Part shown: piece after piece, positions 38,561 through 49,940 of the stretch
How the letters are laid out: every line of letters begins with the position of its first letter
How positions within the stretch are numbered: the stretch's first letter is position 1
NCBI RefSeq assembly: GCF_048771995.1
Contig: NC_133028.1
Coordinates: 73,206,501 to 73,270,500, forward strand
DNA: 64,000 nucleotides
Source of the DNA: Taeniopygia guttata
Lineage: Eukaryota > Chordata > Aves > Passeriformes > Estrildidae
Direction of reading: 5' to 3'
Notes under the pieces: model-generated
The model's database searches: none
Told to the model about the DNA's origin: nothing
The model's input: the letters and a program-made list of their open reading frames with translations, nothing else
Translations under genes and position numbers: made by a program

Positions 38561-40950
38561 TAAGTCAAAAAAAAGGCACTAGGCAAGTTCAGGGGAGAGA
38601 AGAGAAGCTGCGAAACTCAGATATAAAAATGGTATGTTTAGGTCTCTAAGCTTCAAGTTGGTAAAAATTTCCAGAATATTCCCAAAAAAAAGCAAAAATT
38701 GCTGTTTGTCTTAAGCATAAGATATTCGATTTTGTCCCAGTCACACATTAAGGAACTAAAGGCATCCTTTCTATTGTCTTTTTCACCATTGTCTAACAAT
38801 CAATCACCTTGTGAAATACTTGTAATCTAGGAAAGTTACAGACAAAACTTAATAATGCAAAAATTAGCGTGAGTAGAAGGCAAAATATTCAGAATTCTTC
38901 ATAAATGAATGTTTATCATGGGTGAAAAAAGGAAAATGCCTCTGTTCATACACACGTAGATATACACACTTAAACTGAAAAGGCAGATTCTCACATCCAA
39001 CATGGCTCGGACCTTTTTGAGAGCTAGTTAACATTTGGAGTTGCATTAAAAAAAAAAAGGAAAAAAAAAAAAAAAAGAGCTTTATATCTCCTCTAAAAGG
39101 GGACCTACCTCTGGCCTTGGAATTTGTGGATTGATGAGTCTTACTGTTCATCCTTTCCAGTCTGGGGCTTTAATAAGATGAAGGTTGACACACCACCTCA
39201 TCTGCCTATGACACTTCCTGTAAAATACAAGAATTACTGTCAGTTTTCTGCATCACAGTTTAACGCTGTCATCTTCTTGGGTAAAGCTTTACATATGGAT
39301 GCTGAAGTTTACCTGGGTGGAATTGGAATGGAGGATTTGCTCTGGCTGAAGAAGGATAAATTGGCCAAAACTAGAAGCAGTTTATTAAAGGGGATGAACT
39401 ACTGCAGCTAGGGTTTGGGGTTTTTTTTAATTGTTGTATCAGATCTGGCCTTTTCCCTTATTTACAATCTCTTTGCTATACTTCACTGCACAAAAAGGAA
39501 TCCTGGTCTCCTAAGGTGAAGGAATAATTCTTATCCATCTCCCAAACACATGGAGGGCAGTGGCCCAGGGAGCCTGTACTCTGATTTCCTGAAAAGAGAA
39601 AACAGGGACATGTGAGCCTGTCATACGAAACAAACAGATTTAACCAAAAGCAGCCTTGGTGTCAGAAGGAAATCTTTCTGTAGAAATGTATTCAGTGTGG
39701 AACACGACTCAGGGGCTTGGTAGCTCCTCGGCAGGCTGTACTCACCTGCTGAAACCATCTCTGGGGATGTCACCTAAGCAGCCTCCTGCCAGGACAGATC
39801 TCTTGGAGACACCAAAACCTCTGCGCTCTGCTGCCTCAGTGTTCCAACAAAATGCTTCAGTGTAATTCACATCTCCCAGCTCTGGTAATTAGAACCACAC
39901 AGGTCTGTGATACAAAAGTGACTACATTAGGTTAAATAATGCCTTCTGATCTGAAGCTCTATGAAAATTTACGAAACTTTACAAATGCCAGATAATAATG
40001 GTGTGTATCAATAGCCTGTGTTCTGAGACATGGTTTCCTGATTTCATTTCAGTTCTGCAGTGTCAGTTTTACTGAGTTTGATCTGTGGCAGCTTGCTTTT
40101 GATACTCTGGCCTTGTTTTAAATAGTGTCAGAGAACAACTTGTATAAGACTCTAGATGGACTGACAGTGAAACAGTTCATTTTCAATAAAAAAATAATAT
40201 CAATAATAATTTTAAATTACCTACTTTGTTATTCTTAGATGATTGATCTTAGCATAGTGTAGAGATTTGGAATCTTTATATAATAGCTTCAGGCCTCATG
40301 GGTAGCTGGGAATTTTTTTCTTTTTTTGGTTTTTCTTACAGCTCCTACTATGAGAAATCAGAAACCTGGAAGTAGGTGTTATCTGCTTAACTGAGAAACA
40401 TTCACAGAAATGCAAAGTATTATGTAGCCTTTACAGAAACACTCAGTGAAGCCTTTGCAGCTGAATGCCTTTTAAATACATGTCACATGAATATTCAGTC
40501 AGATATGCAAATTTAGTGTTTCTGTTACTTTAGTAGATTGATTTGTTATTTGAGATCAAGGCATAGATCACACCAAAAGCATATCAAAATATCAGACTTT
40601 TTATAATATTCTTGTACAGAATATATTGCAGGTGGTCCTGTTTGTTTTCTATTCCTCTTGGCAGTTTGTTTTCTTTCTATAGGAAAATAAAACCTAAATT
40701 CCTTTTAGCTTTGTCACTCCATATGCTTTGATAAAGTGCTTCATCACTGAGGCTTTACAAATAACCTGAAAAAGAGGTTTTGATACTGTAATACCAAATC
40801 TATGCAGTATCCAGCATCTCAGAATTAATTATATATTGCAAATAAATGCAGCTAAAAGATTTGGAAAGTCAAACAGTTTCAAGATAGCTCTCTATTTCAC
40901 AAGTAGCTAACTGGCTCTTGTGAGAGAATGGGAAGGATTGCTACCCTATT
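38561..40950. other. Non-coding DNA, no gene recognised
   Basis: Contains an interrupted A tract at 39048-39076 (11 A, GG, 16 A). The plus-strand open frames at 39124-39411 and 39656-39865 have no recognisable domain. Confidence 0.5.
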
Positions 40951-40975
40951 TCAGGTGCTATTTCAAAGCACCTGA
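40951..40975. repeat. Perfect inverted repeat (9-bp stem, 7-base loop)
   Basis: TCAGGTGCT at 40951-40959 and its exact complement AGCACCTGA at 40967-40975, separated by seven bases. Each arm contains CAGGTG, an E-box of the type bound by SNAIL/ZEB-like or E-protein factors. The paired E-boxes may matter more than the hairpin. Confidence 0.9.
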
Positions 40976-42624
40976 TGTTCACCAGTTTCTTCTGGTGTAT
41001 TTTAAGAAAATGATTTTGAATATTATCCCTGAAACTTTCAGAGAAAAAAATTAAATTACAGGGTGGGAGGGCTTTAAACCAAGGTCAAAAGAAAGTAATT
41101 ACTGACCACTGAAATAAGTCTTGGTTTGTTGAGAGGGGGCATGTAAAGTTCTCCAAATCTCCTGCTTTACATTTCAGGATATTAATAAACCAGAAAAGTA
41201 AATCCAAATTGCCAGGTGTCCTGAACTTCAGAAAAAATCTCTCTGCTTCCAAAAAGACCTAGAACTCTTTACCTTCCCTTTATCACTCTTACTGCCTTCT
41301 TGTCTTCCCCCTTCGAAAAGGATGCACACAAAAGTTTTACCTGCCTGGGCAAGGATAAATTCTTCTCCAGATATTCTTAAAAGTATTTCTCTCCATGTGG
41401 ATTCTCTGGGAATGGCTGTTAAACATGTTCCTTCCGTTCAAAATTATGAGTGGACAGGACACCCAACTGTTTAGCCCCTGTATAATCCCATTACACAATG
41501 GAGGATAAAAGTTCCTCTTCTTTATTTTTCCTTCCCTCCCAGAAGAAGAAAATCTCAGCTCAAATTGTCATTCTTTAGTATTCTTTGTTCCACTGCTACT
41601 GTGAGGGATTAAAAATCCCTCTGTAGCACTCCTTTTTTGTCAGCTGTATCACTTGGCACAACAAAAGATGTCAGCTCTCCCTAAAAACTCCACCTTATCT
41701 ATGCTTCCACCACTATACATTTACAAAACTACTTCTCAAAGTTGAAAATGCAATATAGGCCAGCCAGGTTTATCCAGAGCAGGGTTTGGATGTTGGCAGC
41801 AGTGCAGACAATAGGATTGCAATGACCCAAGTTTCCCAAGTTTAAGGGAAGGGTACCTCTCTCACTGATAGTGTGCTTGGGTATAGAATCTATTTGTAGG
41901 TACCAGTGATAGTGATAAAGTTAATCTTCTTTGTCAGAAATCAGCCAAGGCTCTAAAGAAGCTCAACACCAGACCACACAATCCAAGTAAACTTTAGTTT
42001 GAGAAGCATAAGTTCCCAAAACTCTGCTGTGACTGAGAGGAGTTTTATAGTTTTATATATCAGCCTTTCTCCTTTGGAATCTGTGGCGCTTTCTCTACAG
42101 GACCTTGTGCAAATGAATGGTGTTGCTGGAACTATTTGTTTCATTTAGGAAATGCTCTCTAATTTCCTTCCATGTTAAGAGTCTGGTATTCCAAAGGAAC
42201 AAACTGCAGAAGAGATGTGATTTGCAGACACAGTTTTCTGTTAGCCAGGCAACAAGCTCATCAATGATAATAAGGAAACAGGAACTAAAGATCAGAGGAA
42301 AAAAAACATCAGAAATTGGGAGAAGAGTAACTTCTTGAAGAGCAATAAAAGAACTGAAGGGAAGCTTCTAAATAGCAGCAGAAAAATACAAGGAATGTTG
42401 GACTATTCTGTTATCACAACTTATTACATTTACTTATTTTATATAGTAAATGTGACATATAGTTATATTGATATCATTTACATTTTATATTAAGTATATG
42501 TATACATAGTTATTATTTCACTACCACCAGAAAGTAGATATTAGGAATTTTTTGTATGAACCATAAAGGACATCTGTCAATAGCAAAATGATCCTCAGAG
42601 ATTCAAGATTTCAACAATTTTACT
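40976..42624. other. Non-coding DNA, no gene recognised
   Basis: No supportable gene. An AT-rich stretch at 42415-42520 includes a 9-bp inverted repeat (arms 42426-42434 and 42445-42453). Nothing else was recognised. Confidence 0.5.
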
Positions 42625-42652
42625 AACTAAGCAGCTCGGTAGCTGCTTAGTT
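42625..42652. repeat. Perfect inverted repeat (12-bp stem, CGGT loop)
   Basis: The arm AACTAAGCAGCT is followed by CGGT and then the exact reverse complement AGCTGCTTAGTT. The tight tetraloop and GC-containing stem make this the most stable-looking short hairpin in the window. It has no adjacent T run, so it is not a terminator-like element, and it is too short for a microRNA precursor. It contains CAGCTG-like half sites in both arms. Confidence 0.92.
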
Positions 42653-42839
42653 TCAATTTCAGTGATACGAGACATGGAGAATCACACAAAATATGTCTGA
42701 CAGGAACAGTCTCCCTCCAGAAGGAGGGAATTGTACAGAGCATGCCATGTGTGACCGTGGCATTGATGAAAGGAAACTGTCCACACTGATGAACCAGGAT
42801 ACAGGAAAAGTTTGATGGCCATTTCACGTTATGCAGCTA

Positions 42840-43440
42840 TCAAACGCTGTACATGTAATTTTTATTATGATCAATAAAACCAATCTCCAGTCCATTGCAG
42901 ATGGACTCTATTTAATGGTCAGTTTCCCACTGTCATCATCTCTGCTGCTACTGCGTAAAAGGCAATGATAATTCCATCACAGGGCACGGCTGCACGTAGA
43001 TCAGATTATCTGGGTCAATGTAATTGTTATTACTGTGTCAATGATATTGGCCCAAGGCACCATTGATTTAAAATACGTCTCCATGTTGTTTAATTCTAGT
43101 CTAAATAATGAGATTAGCTTGGTTGGCCAGAGCATGGTGCTGATAAATGCCAAGGCTGCAGGCTGGATCTCCGTGCAGGCCATTCCCTTAGGAGTTGGGT
43201 TTGAGGGTCCTGGGGGCCCCTTCCAGCTGAGAACATTCTGTGGTTCTGGGAAACATGAACAGCTTTATGTACAGATTTGTTCTTCATATCGAAACACATT
43301 CTCAGCGTGGCTTCTAATCCTGTGATACATCTATTTTAATAAAGACTCAAACAAAACGTCTGCGCAAACCACATGTAGAGGATTAATCATAGGTTCGTGC
43401 AGTTGTCCTAGACTGCACTATGGGAAAGCAGAAAAGAAGA
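42840..43440. other. CpG-retaining block around the SINE; candidate conserved non-coding DNA
   Basis: Roughly ten CpG sites lie in 600 bases (near 42845, 42953, 42985, 42996, 43076, 43290, 43305, 43358-43364 and 43395), most outside the SINE itself. The flanking kilobases contain very few. The segment also has homeodomain-like AATTGTTATTA and GATTAATCA stretches. The unusual composition suggests constraint, but this is inference; no alignment was made. Confidence 0.35.
43112..43250 (+). mobile_element. tRNA-Ile/CR1 composite SINE (TguSINE1-like)
   Basis: The head, 43112-43182, follows tRNA-Ile from GTTAGCTCAGTTGG (here ATTAGCTTGGTTGG) through the A box and a GTGCTGATAA anticodon loop (anticodon GAT in place of AAT), to a B-box region GGCTGGATCT and the acceptor-like GGCCA. 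The tail, about 43183-43248, reads AGAGTTGG-, TCCT-, CCCCTTCCAGCTGAGA- and ATTCTGTGGTTCTG-like, which is the CR1 3' end with its ATTCTGTG repeat unit. This tRNA-Ile head plus CR1 tail is the design of TguSINE1, a passerine SINE mobilised by CR1. Point mutations in both boxes suggest it is an old, transcriptionally dead copy. No target duplication is evident, as is usual for CR1-mobilised elements. Confidence 0.88.
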
Positions 43441-46400
43441 GAACATTACAAATATGAATTCTAAAAGGATTACATGTTGTATACATAGTTCAGTCAATGA
43501 TTAACACATATTGTAGTTGGAGCATATACAATATAGAAAGAGTAGTAAGATAGTTCCCTTTTAATTTAAAGATATTATTATAAAATTTTAGGTCAGAACA
43601 TAAGTTTATACATTTCTGGGAGCTTTTTTTTTTCTTTCTTAGTCTGTCCATGTACCAGAGGAATTCCCTTTTCAATTACAAGGGTTAAAAAATTAACAAC
43701 ACCAAAAAATAGAGTACTTTTAAAGAGGCAAATTCAGGCAGATACTGCTGTTTTTTCTAAAACCTATAAATTTCACATTAAATTGGATATGCAGTGTAAT
43801 GTGCTAATGCTTGTTAAGTCAACAAAGGAATCTCTCTGAAGTAAATGTATTGTACTAGAACTGGGAGAAGTCTAGCTGTAGCTTATAAAGCACAGAGACT
43901 TTTTCAAGGTATCAAGTACAACTATAAAAATTGATTTATGAAGTAAATAATTTGCAGATAAAAACTATGTTGAAAGTCTTTATTAATTTTGCAAAGTCTA
44001 GCTGTGGGCATTTAGGGAAGGTCTAAATCAGAGTTTAATACATAACTGTTTAACTGAATTGCTTAACAAAACCCAAATTAGGCATTTCTGAGACATATAT
44101 CTGAAAATGTACTCTGATAAGATACTGGTGGGTACAGAGTAAACATTCCAGATTATTTTCTTTCCTTTTGCCTTTTGAAATTTTTACCGTTTTTAATGGT
44201 GTTCATTTTGTTTGTTTTAATGTAACACCAAAGTAGTCATTAGTTGGTACTTCCTGCCTCATGAGCCTTGCATTTACAGCCCATTCCTCGTTGAATTTTG
44301 GCACTGCCAAGTCATGATAATAGAACAGTCTGTTCTGAGGTCTAGATTTCGGATTTGTTTGTTCTGTTTCATGTTAAATACGGTTTAAGTTATTAAATAT
44401 TTATAGGCTTCATCTTTGCATTCATTATTCCCCTTTTGTAACCATCTTGTACTCCTATCTAAGAGCCATTAAGTATCACTGCTTAATAGAACACTCTAAA
44501 CTCTTCTTCAGTGTAAGGTGTATGTAGTCAAACTCCTGCCAATGACAGAGGCAAGCATGCATTTGTTGTGATATCTGGATTTTTAGATGTAGTAATTTTT
44601 AAACACCTAACTTCACATCAAAGTGAAATATCCCAATGCATCAATACCAATTTTGCTATTAATTTTATTATATTATTAATTTAATTGAATTTTTTTATAA
44701 ATCTTAAAGCCTGAGTAAGGTCTTTTCTTATAACTTCCTTATCTATACTCCTATTCTGGTCCTTCTATATGGGAGAACATTGATTGAAGTCCTCAGAACC
44801 ACATCATTATGTCACTGCAGACTAAATTCTTCATCTGCTTTGCCATCTCGAAAATTCTCCCAGCTGATAAGAAATAAAACAACTCATCTAGGAAAGCCAG
44901 CTCAAAAAAACTGAGTCACTCCATTATTAAAGATGCCTTCATCTTGAAGCTCCTCATCTGCTCTGTCTCAACATTTGTTTAGAAAATCACTGGAGTGGAA
45001 ACCAAAATTTAGTATAACAATATGGGATAGAGCCTTGATTAGCTTAAAGATCTCTGGGTGTCTCACCAATGCAACCAGGAAAGTAGAAGAAATGAGACCT
45101 ACCTTGGGAGCACAATAACAGGCCATGAAGAAACTTCCCTGCTGTTGTCAGACTAGCTCAGGATCTCTTTATCACAGACATCTGAAATATGAAGATTTAG
45201 AGTGAAATTATGGCTCCAATGAAGTCCCTTCTTTATTTTTTGATATCTTATTTTGATAATAGTGTAACTTATGGAACATCTGTGTGTAAAACTAACCTTA
45301 GAAAATGGCATATAATTTTCTCTTTCTCTCTTCTGAAATGACTTTATTATTGTATTTACAAGTAGCATGACAGAATGATCTTGTTTTCATCCTTGGTTTT
45401 GTAAAGGAGCTATTTCTTTTTCCTTTCAAGCTTGTGAATCTGATAGCTGTGTGTCAGTTTTGTAAACTTGACAGATGTGTTAATTTAAGGGAGGAGATCA
45501 AAGGGAAAACTGGTGGGCCTCAAACTTTGGCTGTGACAGGATGAACTCATCACAGAGGACTGTGCTGACAAGTGCTGCTGCCAGGGCACAGCGAGAGCCA
45601 GCTGCTTCCTTGGGGATGGGGAGCCAGGAGCTGGGAGGGAGCTCTGTGCTGGCTGTGCTCTCACAGACAGGGTCTGTGATATTTTAGTTAATACCCATGC
45701 TTTTGTGGGAACCAGTATCCCTAAATGTTTTTAGGGAGATTCATAGATTATTTTTCCAGAGGGTGAAAGTGTAATTAGCTAAACTGTATTTTAAACACAT
45801 TAAACAAAAGAGGTATAAATACCATTTCAAGCATAGAAATGTTGTCACAGCATCCCCAGGATGCCCTAGGATGAACCACGGACAGATAAATCCCTGCCAG
45901 GAGCAGCTGGGGATGGGACAAGAGGCAGGGCCAGGCAAAGGTGCACACCTCAGGCAAGCCCTGAGCAAGGCTTGTGGGAGCTCCCAGGTGAGGCTGGTCA
46001 AGGAGCCCATTAGTGCTCATCAGTGAAATCAGGCCCCTCAAAGAGCTTTTTGCTTTTCATTCTTTCCCCTAGCTTCTTTCTTCATTCCTTTTCCTACCAG
46101 CTGCCAACTTAACACGGTGAACACGGGCTCACCTCATTCCTTTTGTGATGGCATCTTGCTTACACATCTGTGAATAACACTTAAGAGGATAAAATGCTGA
46201 AAGCCTTCTCCACACTTAAGGGAAAAACAATTAAATGCTCTACTGCATATGCTGAGTTCTCAAGTGGCCCCCTAAACAATGTTTTCTTAAACAGAGCTCC
46301 ACCTGTCTGAATCTCCAAATCAGCACCTAAGAGACCCTTTTTGCTTTCATATCCTTGGACTTGTGCACATACAATTCTGAAAACAAAATGCCACACACCA

Positions 46401-49400
46401 CAGAGGAAAATTCTGGACAGCGCTGAAAAAAGAGGAAATTTTGTTCAGTGGAGATGGGATTCATACTTACATTTTCACTGTTTTAACAGGTTTATCCATC
46501 AATCTCACAGATGTGTTTGGAACGACTGATCAACACCTCCCTTGGGAGCTGAAATAAATGCAGAACAGTCACAGAAACTTCTGCATTTCAAAGGCGGTTC
46601 CTGAGACCAAGTTGGCTGCAGAGAAATACAACAGAGACTCTCTCCTTATTCTTTTAACTAGATTAATACAATGCTTTTGAGATTGATTTCCCTCTTACTT
46701 ATGCTCCATGTATTTGTCAGTCAAATTTGCTCAGTTATCAACCATTCATTTGCTATTCTGTAACATATTATGTTAATTCATTTTACAAGAAAGCATGCAC
46801 AGATTCTTCCTTCTCTGTTCAAATAAGGCATAAAACTTTATGCTAACCTCCACAAGTCACACTGAACTTGTCAAGAGTATTTATTTTTATGACCTAAAAA
46901 TGTATCTACAAAATTTTCAGTTAGCAATATTCTTCATTAGCTTTCTTCTTTATTTGTTTTTTTTTCCCCGTTTTATCAGCATGTACTGATATGGCATTTG
47001 TGATCTATACAATTCACACTGCAGAATTAATCACATCAAAAAAAAATTCGTAGAAGTTGGTCAGATATTTTCATTGATTTATCAGTTCTAATGACAATAT
47101 ACTGGGTGAAAAGTTTTAAAGACTGCCACACAGTCATAATGAAACAATCTTGCCTCAATACATGATAGCCCATTTCATTGAAAAGTGGCACAGAAAATCC
47201 ATTTTATGTTATCATGTTATTGGAAACATCTTGAAAAGTTGATAGTTACTGAATTTATCAGTTGGAAAAATATAAATGAATATAATGTTCTTAGCCTGTG
47301 AATGTGAAAACAGAATATTGGTTTTGTCTCACTAAAACAAATTTATATTACTGAAGTTGGACTAAAACCAAAATGTGACCTAGTGCTTTTCACAACACTT
47401 AAGAGCTTATTGACTAAAAGAAAGCTTCTTCTGAAAGAAACTGGGTACTTTGCCACACATATCTCATTAACTTTCAATGGGCTTCTTGGAAAATTAAATC
47501 ACTAAGTTACCACTATAAGAAGTATTAATGTGATACTTCCCCACATTTTCATATATCTTAACCCCAATACTTGAATGCCTAAAGGTACATTCATAAATCA
47601 TCAGTTTCTTGATTTTTCATTCTATAATTTAGTTGATGCTCAGATTGACCCCAGCACTTCTAAAAATACAGCCTGCTTTTACTTTGAACTCTGTATCTCA
47701 AAAGAAAGCTTAAAACAGGCATCCCAGACAGACAACATTGGTTTCATTTAGCTAATTTAATAGTTTATTGTCACCAAATATTTAAATAATTTTCCTTTGA
47801 TTTTGCCAACATACCAACTGTTGAACAAAACACTGGGAAGCAGAATATGCACAGCATTAGCATTTTGGATCCAAGTAGATCTAAGGCCAAAAGAAGACAT
47901 AAATATAATTGAAATCAAAATTTTTCATTTCTTTCCCCTCATTAAGAACTCTGCTTACTCAGGTAAGTCAGAGCTATTTGTAAGAATCTTTCTGGCATAC
48001 AGAAATCTTACAAATGTATGTGGAAAACTAGTCACTGAAAGTGTTCTATGAAAACTAATAGAAAAGTGCAAAACATCCTTATCCAAACAAGAGAGTCAGA
48101 TAATTGCAAACAAAAGTAAAATCACTGTAGGAATGAAAACTTCTCTTTGTACAGCACTGACTGACAAAAATACTGAGTAACTTATAACTGGGGAGAAAAT
48201 ATCAAGGATCTTTGCAAGACACCACTTTTAGCAAAGGAGTCATTCATTTCAAGAAAATTTTCAACACATTAGATTGCTATGTTTGAAATGGTAATAATAC
48301 CTCTTCTGTTTAATGTGTTTAAAATACAGTTTGGCTAATTACACTTTTGCCTGCTGGAAAAATCATCCATGGATGTTGCTAAAATCATTTATGGATACTG
48401 GTTCTCACAAAAACATGGATCTTAACTAAAATATCTTATTTTGTGGCATTTACTGCTGACATGGCTGTTATATTTCCATAATCCAGGTTTGTCCACTTTC
48501 TGATTTGTTTGTTTGGCTTTTGCCAATCTAAAAATCTTCAGACAGTGAGGGAGGTGTTTGTTGCAACAAACCCCCTTCAAATGGAAGCAGATCTCTGTCC
48601 CAGCCACTGCAGCAGTTCAGTCTCATTATTTTAATTGCTGTGCAGAATTTGCAGTTGGGAAGGAAAAGGGCAGCTTCCAATGGCTCCATCTGGAAAACTG
48701 TCTATCATCTTCATGGATGGGAATTCCAAGTTCATCCCCCTTAGCACAACACTTAACAGGAGCACTTTAAAACCAAAATAGTTGAATGAACTATCAAGCC
48801 TTGTCTTCAGGTTTAATAGCTATTTATCTCATTAAAATGCTTAGAAAACATTTTTTTTTAAGGTTTTCTATGGTTATTATCATTTTGGTTTGGATTTTTT
48901 CTCTCTTTTTTTTTTGCCCTCCATTAGTTACCAGTTTCCATCATCAAGAGTGATTCTTGTTTTAAAGCAGTGACAGGACTGAATTCAATTGTGGACCTAA
49001 CTATCATCCTCTCAAAATTTATCAAAATGTATCAGTTTAGCAAATTATTAATTTGTCCCCATTCTAGCCCTAGCATGCAGAGTGACAGCAAAGGTCAGAC
49101 TCGGTGGAGCTCAGTGGCTCTGCCAAACCTTTTGAAAAACTGCACCATCCCCCAGAGCTCAGCCAAAAACATAACAGAATACAGGACTGATCTTCTTCTA
49201 GATCTGGAAAACAGAGGGGAGAGGAGCTTGTGATTCAGATATTTCTGGCAGCCCAAACAGGAAGCTTGGCACTTGTTAAACTAAAATTCTGTTATTTGAG
49301 TAGTTTATGTACATTTCATTTACGTGTATTCTTAATAATTATGGGAGAGCCATACATTATAGGAACACAGAAAAGTGTAGCTTAAATAAACATTGGTTTA

Positions 49401-49679
49401 GAAGACAGTATTCAGTGTTTTAAAAAGAGCAAAATAACAAACCAAAAGCATGGGAAACAGATACAATAAAAGGGTAGAAGACACAGCTGTAATGACCTGC
49501 TTTCATAAAGCACACACCTTGCAAGTGAAGTGATAACTGAACAGTAATTGGCTTTGTAATATCTATACCTAACTCTAAGTAGCTGATCCACACTGTGAAG
49601 GAAACTGCAATTGTAAATCAGATTCCAGTTTCCAGCTGCCAATAAATCAGATAATTTACAAGCATTTAAGCCTCATATT
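43441..49679. other. Non-coding DNA, no gene recognised
   Basis: Six kilobases without a supportable gene. Two GC-richer patches (45540-45680 and 45840-46010) contrast with the surroundings but match no repeat or coding family I recognise. The minus-strand open frames of 88-89 codons inside the second patch overlap each other in different frames, which argues against either being real. Confidence 0.45.
48359..48396 (+). repeat. 16-bp near-tandem direct repeat
   Basis: AAAATCATCCATGGAT at 48359-48374 and AAAATCATTTATGGAT at 48381-48396 share 14 of 16 bases, with a 22-base period. This is a small local duplication. Confidence 0.8.
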
Positions 49680-49940
49680 TTTGTTTTACACATGTACATG
49701 ACCACATTCCATTTTTAGATCGTTCAGTAGATCATTTGCAAATGAATTTAGGGGTGCTAATGGAGCTTCATAAAACAAACATTTACACTAATTTAAATGA
49801 CATTAAATTATTTTTATTCATCCCATTTGCCATAGCTTTTGTTTTACAAATTTCCTCTGTGCATTTGCATTCCTAAGATTAATAAAATTAATATTTTTTG
49901 AAAATTGCAGTGTCCCTGTAATTACCTTGGATACAAATTC
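49680..49940. other. Candidate conserved non-coding block (octamer/homeodomain motifs)
   Basis: Contains the perfect 12-bp palindrome CATTTGCAAATG at 49733-49744, an octamer-like POU site, followed by CTAATTTAAAT, ATTAAATTA, ATTTGCATT and GTAATTAC. This density of POU and homeodomain core sites is typical of vertebrate developmental enhancers, but AT-rich DNA produces such cores by chance. Confidence 0.25.

Noticed and set aside
43112..43182. Functional tRNA-Ile gene
   Set aside because: The acceptor stem is not paired correctly, the B box is mutated and the sequence runs directly into a CR1 tail, so it is a SINE head.
45741..46041. Two overlapping minus-strand open frames in a GC-rich patch
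   Set aside because: They occupy different frames of the same DNA and neither shows a domain; GC-rich DNA has fewer stops.
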